A DNA stretch of 64,000 nt, taken from assembly GCA_037176845.1 (NCBI GenBank), contig JAYKXP010000020.1:310001-374000 (forward strand). Direction: 5' to 3'. Made by a program: the position numbers and the translations under genes. This DNA is from Paramarasmius palmivorus (taxonomy: Eukaryota; Basidiomycota; Agaricomycetes; Agaricales; Marasmiaceae). The notes beneath the pieces were generated by a model. That model saw nothing but the letters and a program-made list of their open reading frames with translations. It ran no database searches and was not told the origin of the DNA. Shown piece by piece: positions 55,090-64,000 of this stretch (the first letter of the stretch is position 1; every line of letters begins with the position of its first letter).

Positions 55090-56671
55090 TCTTGGGAAGC
55101 GAGATGATGTATTTTTTCCACGATGCCATAAGGTGTGCGAATGCAATTCGATGAAATTTGTTTGGCGAATGCTGTTGTACGAGCATTGCTGTTAAAGGCT
55201 CCGCGATAATATAGCGAGGATACAGTGACGAACTTGACTGTACTCTCTCACCGATGTATACAATGTATGTTACAGGCTCAGTGGGTGACATGTTTAAGGA
55301 GTCATCCGACGCAAGTTGCCAGGCAGATTGGTCTGCTGCGCGGATGGGAGCCCGGGTCGAAGCGTTCTTTTCCCATCTCACTATCCGAGTTGCATGAGCG
55401 GTAACACTCAGATAGCCGTCTTCATCCATGCTACCATCAGGAATACCGCGCAGAAATTCACCTATCAGCATCGATGAGGACACTTCCTCTGCAACACGTC
55501 GCTGCGTTCCATCTGACACGACTACGTACGCGTATCCGGCGACGCTACTTTCTGGAAAGCGTGGAAAGGTTGAAACTTCACGGGATGGCTCAAGGGTATA
55601 ACCAGCACCGATCCAACTAGCCCTTCCACCCTTTCTCAGTATCTCCTGAGCGAGGGCAATGGTAGCTCCTATGCGATCGTCCTTGGCGAACAACCCGGGA
55701 TCAAGGGTGACCCCGAACATGTTCATGATGCTGAAGACCATATCAACTGGACAAGAAGATGTCCGAAGAAGGGCGCTACGCCAAATACTTTGGTCTCTCG
55801 CCTCAGTTCCATCGCTGGAGTGGAGCGAATCCAACAATGCACAGGCGGAAATTCCGTTTGCGCCGAAGAGTTTGATTGATATGGGTATGTCTTTGTTGTC
55901 AATGAAGAGGGAGCATCTTGTGGGATTCACGGATTTTTGGAGTGACGGATCTAGCTCTTCGTAGGCAGATTGGCCATCTACGACGCTTTGGGGGAAAAAG
56001 GAACTCATAGTCCCTTCGTGGTGAACACTCCTTCCTTCCATGTAGTGGTCCCAACGAAAGAGCACGACCACCTTTTGCGGGGCAACAGCTTCCTGTAGCG
56101 TCCACCCGCGATCGATCCAACTGGTCTCCTCTTCAAGCCGCACCAACCGTCTAATGCCTCCAGGCAGGATACAGCACATCGCGCAGGATGCATAAATTAA
56201 ATACATCCTGGTAATCTGCCACGCTTTATCCGCCTTACTCATCTGCGAGATGCACAACCGGTCAAACCAAAGGTATTGGGATTGTTGTCGAGTGGCAGCA
56301 ACGCATACGTGCTCGAGGACGTCGAGACTGATCGGATCTCCATCTTCTGCTCCTTTGACTTGGAACGTCCCATGGACGTCTTCCCAGTACAGAGGACTGG
56401 AGGGATCGTCGGTGTTGGTCTCGTTACCGCGCCAAGTGTATGATATAGCGACATATGGAATATTTGGAGGACGGAAGGGAGCATTGGGATCTTTTGGCGG
56501 AGAGCAGCCGGCAGGGGCTTCGTGGAATTCGTATATGTTCAGTTTTTTATCCTCCAAGAATGCTCTACAATCCATAAAACGATACCGGCAGGGTGTCGCA
56601 TGCAGTGAAAGATCGAGAATCGTATCTTTTAGTTGGTGTAGCGTGGAAGTAAAGATGAGATCTCCCTGCAT
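55028..56671 (-). CDS. HET-domain protein (heterokaryon incompatibility type)
   Basis: Single exon, 547 residues from ATG 56671. HET domains act in self/non-self recognition and trigger cell death on fusion of unlike hyphae. Seen: the three HET blocks in order: YVAISYTW at 73-80, then YLWFDRLCISQMSKADKAWQ with ITRMYLIYASCAMCCILPGG, and TSWIDRGWTLQEAVAPQKVV. The C-terminal half has no recognised domain. HET proteins often have variable C-terminal partners, so the trigger is unknown. An upstream first exon near 56945 (MAQALDLTREIVSTW before a GTGAGT donor) is possible, but no clean junction was found. Confidence 0.85.
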   Translation of the reverse strand: MQGDLIFTSTLHQLKDTILDLSLHATPCRYRFMDCRAFLEDKKLNIYEFHEAPAGCSPPKDPNAPFRPPNIPYVAISYTWRGNETNTDDPSSPLYWEDVHGTFQVKGAEDGDPISLDVLEHVCVAATRQQSQYLWFDRLCISQMSKADKAWQITRMYLIYASCAMCCILPGGIRRLVRLEEETSWIDRGWTLQEAVAPQKVVVLFRWDHYMEGRSVHHEGTMSSFFPQSVVDGQSAYEELDPSLQKSVNPTRCSLFIDNKDIPISIKLFGANGISACALLDSLHSSDGTEARDQSIWRSALLRTSSCPVDMVFSIMNMFGVTLDPGLFAKDDRIGATIALAQEILRKGGRASWIGAGYTLEPSREVSTFPRFPESSVAGYAYVVVSDGTQRRVAEEVSSSMLIGEFLRGIPDGSMDEDGYLSVTAHATRIVRWEKNASTRAPIRAADQSAWQLASDDSLNMSPTEPVTYIVYIGERVQSSSSLYPRYIIAEPLTAMLVQQHSPNKFHRIAFAHLMASWKKYIISLPKITLAIGGPNPPSRDHRHEDL

Positions 56672-56855
56672 CTCGTGGATGAGCGCTAAGCAAAAGTTCC
56701 GAAACTTGAGACAGTAGACAGTGTGCTCACCATTGGATGCCTAAGCTCTATTACGGGAATGAGGGTTGAATGTTGAAACGTTGACGTTGAATGCGAATTA
56801 TCGGGTCGTGATCAGCTCATAAAAATGACAGGTTAATCAGATAATTAGACTTGAA

Positions 56856-57050
56856 TGATGCTGGTACAGAGAATATATGACACTCACCAGGTCGAAACAA
56901 TCTCTCTCGTCAAATCCAGAGCTTGTGCCATTATGTGCACGTCCTCCTCCAAGCCTCCTTTCCCTTGTTCGTTGGGCAGGAACAGGATAACAGAAATTGA
57001 ATGCACAAGGCGCGTCTGCGAAATTCCCAGGCCGGATCACGCCTGCACCG
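56856..57050 (-). repeat. degenerate dispersed repeat, copy 3
   Basis: Shares the CACTCACCAGGTCGAAA block and AAATTCCCAGGC with 50489-50740. On the minus strand it contains a start codon and the short frame MAQALDLTREIVSTW ending at a GTGAGT donor. Confidence 0.45.
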
Positions 57051-57184
57051 TTCTCCCTCGTTCTCCCATTCCAAAGCATGCGCCTTTTCGACACTTCATA
57101 CCGATGAGCTCGAGATTGATCGGGGGAAAGAAGAGATTTTTGATCTTTAATGCGAGGAGTACTTGATTTTCCGAAAGCCGTTCA

Positions 57185-57350
57185 AGTTCAGCTACGGTCA
57201 ACCAGAGCAAATAGTACTAGGATGATACTCCCATCGGCGACCAAGATGCGACAAGCATTCTTCCGTGGTATAATACAATTCATTGCTAACGTATACGGAA
57301 GCGGACAAGAAGTGAGGGATGACTGACTATTAATGTACACGGAGCGCTCA
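57185..57350 (+). pseudogene. relic of the P-loop gene N-terminus
   Basis: Aligns by eye with 45690-45840 of the intact gene, through the segment coding ISFFHGVIRFNTTYTDEDKE, but has many substitutions and indels and no open frame. Confidence 0.65.
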
Positions 57351-57396
57351 GACATTCCCTGAAAGGTACTACATGACAAGAAAACGCTGCGGCGCA

Positions 57397-58095
57397 CTAC
57401 ACATGTTTGACGGCAAGATGGTTTGCATCTTCCTCATCCGGAAATATAAACCACTCTGTCACAGCGGACGGCCCAGGCCGGTGGGCTTTCCTTCTCGATA
57501 TGCGGACTGAGGAAGCCACTGGTACCAAAACCCTTCCGCTTTCGTCCAGAATGACATCCTCGACCAGACCGTCCCTTCTCTGCTGTAGCTGTACCGGGAC
57601 CCTGCTCTTCACCTGTAGTTGAACGTAGACAATATCCTCGCCTGCAAATCTGTCTAACGTGTGATAGAGAAACAGCACGGAGACGGGATCAGGGTTTGTG
57701 TTGGAGGAGCTGGGCTCTTTGGGAGAGAGGGGCCTTTTGAAGATATATTCATGAGTGAAATCTTCCTCAGTGGGATCCTAAACTCATACTTAGCGGTCAG
57801 TGATATTTTTACTTGACAGCGTACAAGACCATACCATATTTATGACTTTTATATCATCTCTCTGCTGTCGGTCATGATAACCTTTCCACAACCATGGTTC
57901 TCCTGGATAAAGTTCCGACAGCTTCTTGTATACCTCAGGCAAGGCTTTAGGGTTACTAGCCACGTTTCCATTAGGGAAAAGCCGGGCCATTTCTTCCCAA
58001 AATTCGCGCCGTGAACATGACTCGTCAGCCGCTAGTGGATCAAAAGGTTTTGCTGAGGACGTAGTAGAGAAAGGCAAGTTGCCTGAGAATGCCAT
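57397..58095 (-). CDS. protein of unknown function
   Basis: Exons 58095-57835 and 57777-57397 give 213 residues. Seen: an N-terminal part with ESCSRREFWEEMARLFPNGN and YPGEPWLWKGYHDRQQ, and a C-terminal beta-rich part with VSVLFLYHTLDRFAGEDIVY, VQLQVKSRVPVQLQQ, VILDESGRVLVPVAS and EWFIFPDEED. No signal peptide or membrane helix. The intron (donor GTATGG, acceptor TTTAG) is in phase. It lies between two relics of the P-loop gene, so its insertion or rearrangement may have split that older copy. No family recognised. Confidence 0.65.
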
Positions 58096-58496
58096 GACAA
58101 GAAAGGCGATTTAGCTGGAGTGGAAAACTGTACACGAAAACGTCGATGGACCCGAAGGCGACAAGATGGAGGAGAAAGACACTGTCAGGAGAAAGCCACA
58201 ACCACGAGTCTAAGCGAGCCTGCCCTAGAGTGATCACATGACCGCGGTTTTAATAGCTTTTCCCATGACACATGCCAGTGTGCTTACGTAGTGTAGATTC
58301 ACCGGCTTATCTCGGACACCACGCTAGCCAAAGGACTCCATCGTGGGCGATGGCAAGGAATTAGAGCCCGGGATTGATTGTCAAGAAAAGAAAATGTCTC
58401 CCGCCAAACGTGCATCCATTGCCAGAGGATGACCCAGCATCGGTGAGTCTGCAATTTTGCGCGTACTTACTACTTACTGATTGACTACTCAGGCTG

Positions 58497-58610
58497 AGCT
58501 CCCGTCGAACGCTTGCTTCAAGACCTCCGACCCACTTATTCTCAGACATATCCAGGTAGCGTTTGCTTTTGGTCTAAGAACGGCGCATACTCGTGGTTTA
58601 TTTGATTATA
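58497..58610 (+). pseudogene. relic of the P-loop gene core
   Basis: Reads VERLLQDLRPTYSQTYPGS then FWSKNG before a stop, matching VERLLRNLPTYFQTEPD and FWSENG just after Walker A of the intact gene. The Walker A exon end is missing. Confidence 0.7.
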
Positions 58611-58678
58611 TGTTTATGCATTCACGGCTTGATGAACAGAGACGCGTACTCGAAAACGCCACAGATGCTCTCTCACTC

Positions 58679-59811
58679 CTACCACGCACCGAGCCAAAAT
58701 TCCATACCCATCCCAAGTCCAAGTGCAACAATCACAGTACCCATATTACTCCTTCCTGAAATACTACCACTATTCGTGGCACAACACCCCGATTCGCAGC
58801 ACACAAAGTTTGGAGCACAACACCCAGTCGGGGATTGTGAGCAACATGTTCCTCTGCCGGTGTGTGAGTGAAAGGACGTGCAACCAGATTAGAGGTAGAT
58901 AGTACGTACCCAGCTTTGCAGCATCCAGTTATAGCGCTTGAGCAACAGACCGCTCTACATAGTGCAGGTCAGTAACAGTGGAAATGATCATGATTTTTTT
59001 CTTACCCAGTTGGACAGCAAGCCGCCCCGCCCTATTGGTCGACATATCAATAAGTACATAGTACGATCAAGAGATATCAGAACTTGCAACTTACACATGT
59101 TTCGGCATCTCTCGGACAACACCTATTCGCACACAAACTGTTAGCAATAGCAAAAAAGAGTTGGAAGCGATCATCCTACTGGCTAGTACCAAAGCACTAG
59201 GCCCAGTCCAAGTCAGTCAACTCGTGAACTCGTGAAAAGCGGACAAGATACTCACCCTTTCACTAGGCCCACAACATCCACCTACACACTACATAATACG
59301 AGTTAGTATCGACACCGCGATGACTCGGACTTGAACTCGGACTTACACAAGCATTCCCAGTATTACAACACCCACTTGTACCGCACTTTCCAAAAGCTGA
59401 GCGCTAGACTCGCGGGTGGGATATTCAACATAAAAATTACGCTTACACACGTTGTTCCGATTTCACAACACCCAAGGCCAGAGGTACATTGAACTGCCAA
59501 CCCAAAAATGAAAAGCAAAAAAAGGGTCACTAGCAATTCAACTTGGACTCGGACAAGTACGTACTATTACCGGAATCGCACTCGAGTTGACGTTGACCAA
59601 GGTGGTTAGAGTTCGAGTCGTTCCGAACCGAGCTGATCATGAACGCCGACATCGTTTTCAATGAACCGACAGATGTGGCGAGTTGAATGTCGACCCAGTC
59701 AGTGTTGGCACCGGGGAGCTCTTGTGCCCGAGACATGGTCACTTGAAGCAAAAAACTGTAGAAGAGGATTTGGAAGGGGAGACGGTAGTATGTTAGCAAG
59801 TTCCGAGTCAT
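58679..59811 (-). CDS. cysteine-rich secreted protein with CC repeats, probable GPI anchor
   Basis: Exons 59811-59565, 59493-59447, 59385-59347, 59288-59256, 59196-59180, 59137-59095, 59031-59006, 58954-58910 and 58853-58679 give 223 residues. Seen: an N-terminal hydrophobic leader (LPFQILFYSFLLQVTMSRA), a linker, then a chain of short Cys-Cys units: CTSGLGCCEIGTTC, CGTSGCCNTGNAC, CVGGCCGPSER, LCANRCCPRDAETC, GGAACCPTG, AVCCSSAITGCC, GTCCSQSPTGCC and FVCCESGCC. A Ser-rich stretch and a hydrophobic C-terminus (GTVIVALGLGMGMEFWLGAW) suggest GPI attachment. Several small exons each encode about one unit. The repeats recall granulin-like folds; this is inference. Splices in exons 5-6 are least certain. 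Confidence 0.65.
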
Positions 59812-61013
59812 TCTGGGGGGAGTGCGGTGTTGCAAACTATTCGTACCAAGGGATGAAATACCCCTACGGGCCGAGATGTCCTGGCTTTGGTCAGTCGGAA
59901 TCAAGATCCAGTATCCAGTACTACTACATGATGGACATGGTCTTCTCCCGACTGTCACGAACGAAGCGCTCAGCGCCGGGGAAGTTTAGGCTCATACAGC
60001 GGCGAAATCCGAGTCCACCTGCCAGTGAATCTGATTGATATCGATGTTTTTCAGTTATTACTCACTTGGCATATCATATATCACTCACCCATCGGAAACC
60101 AACTGTCACTGCTCCTGTTCCCATGAGATGAGATGAGGAAGGTGTGTACCAATCTAGTCGGTGGCAACGTGCGAAGAAGGGAAGGTTCACTGGGTCTGAT
60201 TAATGAAAATCATAGCCCAACGTAGGAATCCAGCAAGACCAAGGGACACCAAGTGAAAACGGTACACTTCGCACATATACGACAGCAGCAAGTCGGGCCA
60301 GACGACATTCTCCACCTCCAAATTAGAAAGGGGTGAATCGAGTTTGGTATACGCAGCTTCTAGGAATGATTCTCAGGATTCGTTGGCTGTATCGGCTTCC
60401 TAGTATTGAAAAGAGCTTCGGCCTCTCCGTCTCCCGGTAATTTGAGTTTCAGTTGAATCTCTTGCGCTTCCCCATCTTCAATGGCACGGGAACGCAAGGA
60501 ATTGCTGTGTGTTGTTGAACGTTGAACATTGATTGCGGGTTCGGAAAAGTGGAGACGTCCAGGAGTCGGCCATGTCTACATAACATGCAGTTGTTATAGG
60601 CACAGATGAAAATTTGGTTTCATTTGATCAAGGGGTCGGTACATTTATTATTTGGAGCTATAGATTATAGTTGAGACTAGTGGAAGAGAACGGTCACCGT
60701 CAAGCTGGAAATTTGAGATGTACATATCAGACAACATGGCGCATCACTGTAGAAGAAAGGAAGCGCACCTATAGTCCTCTTTCAGACAAATCCACCTCTG
60801 CAACCATAGCAGTATGTACCCAATCTTCGGTGTTAATCCGACTCGAGTTTGAAATTTGAATGCTCGTCGACGTAAGTGACAGTCAAAAGCGAACGCGTGC
60901 GAAAAACTGAAAATGAAAACGGTCGGACTGATTTGAGTTTGGGACTATTCGACAACCCACCATGGACCCGCTAGAAACACACTCAGTCCACGATCCAGGC
61001 CTCTAACACAGAC
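59812..61013. other. gap, weak repeat traces only
   Basis: About 1.2 kb. A short CACTCACC-containing stretch near 60085 may be a further trace of the dispersed repeat. The last 127 bp belong to the segmental duplication. Confidence 0.4.
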
Positions 61014-63060
61014 ATGGACAGTTTGCAGAGGCTCTACGATATTGCATGGATTCAAAAAGACAGAGCTAAACTATACACCCCTATTCCAAACACCCTCTCA
61101 AGTGCGCGTTCAGCTTCACCCCCGGCCAACCAAAGGAGGTTGTCATACGACGGGAGTATCATCCAGCACTTCAAGATGCGATATCCTTCTTCCATGGTGT
61201 AATACGATTCAACACTACGTATACGGATGAGGACAAGGAGTGGGGGATGCTGACTGACAGCAATGCGGCAGCAGCAACTCACGAAGGGGAAACGGACGAT
61301 GAGTCAAAGATGGTTGTGGATAGTGACAAGGCCGAAGAAGACAAGCTGCTCGAGATTGATTGGCAAACCGAAAAGGAAATTCACCTGGCCAAACAAGCAT
61401 TCATCGTTACAGGATCGCCAGGCATCGGTGAGTGTTTTTGTCACAAGACTTACAACCTACTGACTCGGGAGTTCATGCCTCAGGCAAGACGCTTTGGCTG
61501 TACTTTGTACTCGTCGAACGCTTGCTTCGAAACCTGCCCACCTACTTTCAAACCGAACCCGATGTCGTTTCTTTTTGGTCTGAAAACGGTGTATCACAAC
61601 TTGCTACCGCTTCCCTTTCTAAAGCAATTTCTTCACATATCTGGTACTTGGTTGATTCCAACCCAAAGTTATCGAGCCGCCTTGGAACGTCCAGCTTTCC
61701 GAATCTCGAATCGTCGTGGCTGCCTCTCGCCGAAAACTTCGATTCAAGTGGTTAGAAAAATTTGGCATGCCGTATTACAAATGGATCATGAAACCCACCT
61801 CTCTACGAGAGCTCGTTATCATGTATGTCATTCTCTTTGCCAACCCGGAAATATTTCTTGACATAATTCACCCAATTCACCAGGAACCCATATCAAAAGG
61901 GGCGGATTACCATGGAACAACTCTATGCGTTCGCTGAACTCTTTGGGACTTGCGCACGTCAAGTATACCAACACGCCGAGGACCCAGAAACGTATCGAAA
62001 GAACTTGTACGGAAGTTAGAGGATATGACTTTCGATGGCCTCCAGGAACCAGTTGAACGTTCTAAAAGGGACCAGTCGGACAACGACCAGACATCTAATT
62101 GGATAGTTGGTGTCTATCCCGGACCCACTCGCAAAGAACCTTATGTTGCCATTTACACCTTCGAAATCCTCAGGTTGGCACAGGATCGGTTTGCCTCCGA
62201 GTGGGACCAGCGTGTTTGGGGATTATTCGACGCACTCCGCCAGAATCCTTACACTCGCGCACCAGCAGGACGCATACTCGAGAACAGGCTCCATGAAGCA
62301 TTGGCAGAAGGCGGGACGTGGAAGGGAACAGAGATGACTGCTAGATCTGGGGGTCCGAAGGGTAACAAGAACACCTACTTTACTGACAATGTTTTCGGTC
62401 AGCGTCACGTGTGGCTGTCCCTCGGTCCGGGTGCAGAGATCAGTACCACAGAACCACCCAAGGTCGGACGGACAGCTCTCACTGTTCATCGCTTCCGATC
62501 TGGTGAGCTTGACGGGACCCTTACCACAGGATACTACTGCCCTTTCTCTCAAACCTATCCGACATTTGGCTCGTCTGTTCTCGATGTCGAACGGGAAACG
62601 GTGGTAATCATCGATTATACCATGCTCATGGAGCATGATGTCAAGGCAAAGGGATTGCAATTCCTGGTAGAGAACTGGCAGAAATCTGGGTATCGCATTT
62701 GCTATGTCATTATCACTGACGACCGTGACGAGACCAAGACTGTTGATATACCGATTTTGAAAACCTACGAACACGTTATCAGGGAAAAGGTTCATATTTG
62801 CATGTCGAAAAAGGATCTGTTCCCGGTGAGTTCAATCTTTACCATTTTCCCATGTCGAGACTGACTCGATATACAGAACGCACCAGCAGATGGTTCTTCT
62901 AGCCTGCGTGTGTGGGGTTATAAGCCGAGTAAATGATCTTTGGAGTGATCATTAGCTTTCAATGTAACAAATGTGAGTGAATATTAACCTGGCTATCCCA
63001 GCTTTACTTACACAAAAGATAGTCGTCCTGTAGTACTAGTGGAAATACAATCCCAACCAG
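60887..63060 (+). repeat. segmental duplication, right copy
   Basis: Counterpart of 45467-47632; identity ends near 63065 after the common 3' flank. Confidence 0.8.
61014..62936 (+). pseudogene. decayed copy of the P-loop NTPase-like gene
   Basis: Aligned with the intact gene at 45554-47495, it lacks 10 nt near 61094 (after PIPNT), 1 nt near 61662 (at DSNPK) and 1 nt near 62008 (after ETYRK), and each breaks the frame. It also has in-frame differences, such as an added GNK near residue 460 of the family. Walker A, the intron positions and the last exon (ending GYKPSK) are kept. The 3' third is one long open frame (MTFDGLQEPVER to SKKDLFP), so a truncated product is conceivable. Decay after duplication is the simplest reading. 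Confidence 0.8.
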
Positions 63061-63801
63061 GAATCATGCGCACGAGATACTTGGGCCTGATGAATCCGAA
63101 TCCCTCCCAACTTGAGTACAGTATACCATCGCACCTGCTCATGCACATTGCTGACTCTTAACTGTCTGTCAGTATCGGCCTTAACTCGCTCGGCGATCAC
63201 TACCAATTTGCATTGTAGCCGTAACCAGGTTCTCACCTGCTCTTACCGTATCAAGGACATCTTCAGCCTCAAGCCTCCTGTCGAGACAAGAACTCATCGG
63301 TGAAACGTAACAGCACCATTCGAAAATAGAACGGTAGCTCATGGACGACTTCATGGTGGTCGTCATTGACATTTGTTGATTCTCACAGATTCTCACTGGT
63401 GATCTTAACGCAATATTCAAATTATCTTCGGACCCCGGATGACGATTCCATTCGATAACAGCGTTCTCCGAAGGCTTGCCACAGTGTCTCATCAGATCTC
63501 ATCCTACTTAAGAGCGCACCAAACTCAGCTCTTGTAAAATAAGCTACAAGGTATGTGCTAGGTTCTTCAGACCGAATAGTCAGTTCATACTGCTCTTCAG
63601 GCTTCAGGATTGAATATGATTGACTCGAGCGCGAACGCGCTCAGGAACCGGCGTAACGTATGTATGATGCAAAGTTTCATAAATTACCCCACAAGCTGAA
63701 TCACACGTTAAATCATTTCAGCAAACCGCATGGACGGATTCCCAAGATAAATACTCCCAGCCCTTCTCTTTCTGACCTTGACTTATACCCAATCATCCAC
63801 C
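62937..63801. other. gap, nothing recognised
   Basis: About 860 bp from the end of the duplication to the GMC oxidoreductase start; only short frames. Confidence 0.5.
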
Positions 63802-64000
63802 ATGTTATTGGGGAACATGCGTGTTTTGTTCGCGTCACTCCTTTTTTTAACTACTCCGCTCGTCCTTGCTCAACTTCCTCAATGCTCGGGAACCGACGAT
63901 GCAGAGTACGACTACGTGGTCGTAGGTGCGGGTGCCGGCGGTGGACCTGTTGCTGCTAGATTGGCAGAGAATGGATATTCTGGTGAGCAGATCCTTCGCT
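63802..64000 (+). CDS. GMC oxidoreductase, 3' part outside the window
   Basis: Exon 63802-63982 reads a signal peptide (MLLGNMRVLFASLLFLTTPL, ending VLAQ), a short linker with one cysteine, then the FAD-binding Rossmann start DYVVVGAGAGGGPVAARLAE. A GTGAGC donor follows at 63983. Such secreted flavoenzymes in mushrooms include aryl-alcohol oxidase, pyranose and glucose dehydrogenases and the flavin part of cellobiose dehydrogenase, and they supply hydrogen peroxide or reduce quinones. GAGAGGGP rather than GAGSAG is also seen in the cellobiose-dehydrogenase-like branch, but the fragment is too short to choose. Confidence 0.85.
   Translation, partial: MLLGNMRVLFASLLFLTTPLVLAQLPQCSGTDDAEYDYVVVGAGAGGGPVAARLAENGYSGEQILR

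Larger units (their letters stand above)
56672..57396. other. gap with repeat copy 3 and a P-loop gene relic
   Basis: About 720 bp; see the repeat at 56856-57050 and the relic at 57185-57350. Confidence 0.5.

Noticed and set aside
59661..60038. 125-residue plus-strand frame opposite the cysteine-rich gene
   Set aside because: Shadow of the first exon of the minus-strand gene; no family features.

Overview
This 64 kb window looks like nuclear DNA of an Agaricomycete (mushroom-forming basidiomycete). Genes are densely packed and split by many GT-AG introns of about 48-70 bp. They include families typical of that group: DUF6593, DUF6699, Lam16A-type GH16 glucanases, macrofage-activating-glycoprotein-like secreted proteins and Xi-class glutathione transferases. 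I resolved exon structures by hand from reading frames, splice signals and agreement between paralogues; no expression data or database search was used.

Layout. 0-16 kb is mostly single-copy housekeeping: a 5'-truncated GPI12/PIG-L de-N-acetylase, a DUF1770/Atg43-like protein, a 969-residue low-complexity protein with an acidic tail, a UBC4/5 ubiquitin-conjugating enzyme, a DUF6593 protein, a secreted beta-propeller (saponin-hydrolase-like) and the nucleoporin Ndc1. 16.9-27.3 kb holds three GH16 endo-beta-1,3(4)-glucanases (+,+,-), with DUF6699, DUF202-like and single-pass membrane genes between copies two and three. 28-37 kb holds a tandem pair of DUF3237-like secreted proteins, a PL1 pectate lyase and a tandem pair of putative GPI-anchored glycoproteins. 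37-52.5 kb holds an extended SDR, four Xi-class glutathione transferases, a second PL1 pectate lyase, a P-loop NTPase-like gene and a coiled-coil gene. 53-64 kb holds a membrane-protein gene, a HET-domain gene, an unknown gene, a nine-exon cysteine-rich secreted protein, a decayed second copy of the P-loop gene and the start of a GMC oxidoreductase.

Main themes. (1) Local gene duplication dominates from 17 kb onward, probably for plant-polysaccharide attack (GH16, PL1) and quinone/xenobiotic handling (Xi GST). (2) Decay is visible: one GST is broken by a 411-bp TA-flanked MITE, another by a 1-bp deletion, and the second P-loop gene by several frameshifts. (3) Unusual splicing is the most interesting signal. 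GH16 copy A needs a 51-nt AT-AC intron that splits the codon of its catalytic acid/base glutamate. Both pectate lyases need a 5-nt exon, and all three GH16 genes use a 9-nt exon.

No tRNA, rRNA or CRISPR array was recognised. Several intervals (about 1.6-2.8, 6.2-7.0 and 8.1-9.2 kb) may hold small genes that I could not assemble.
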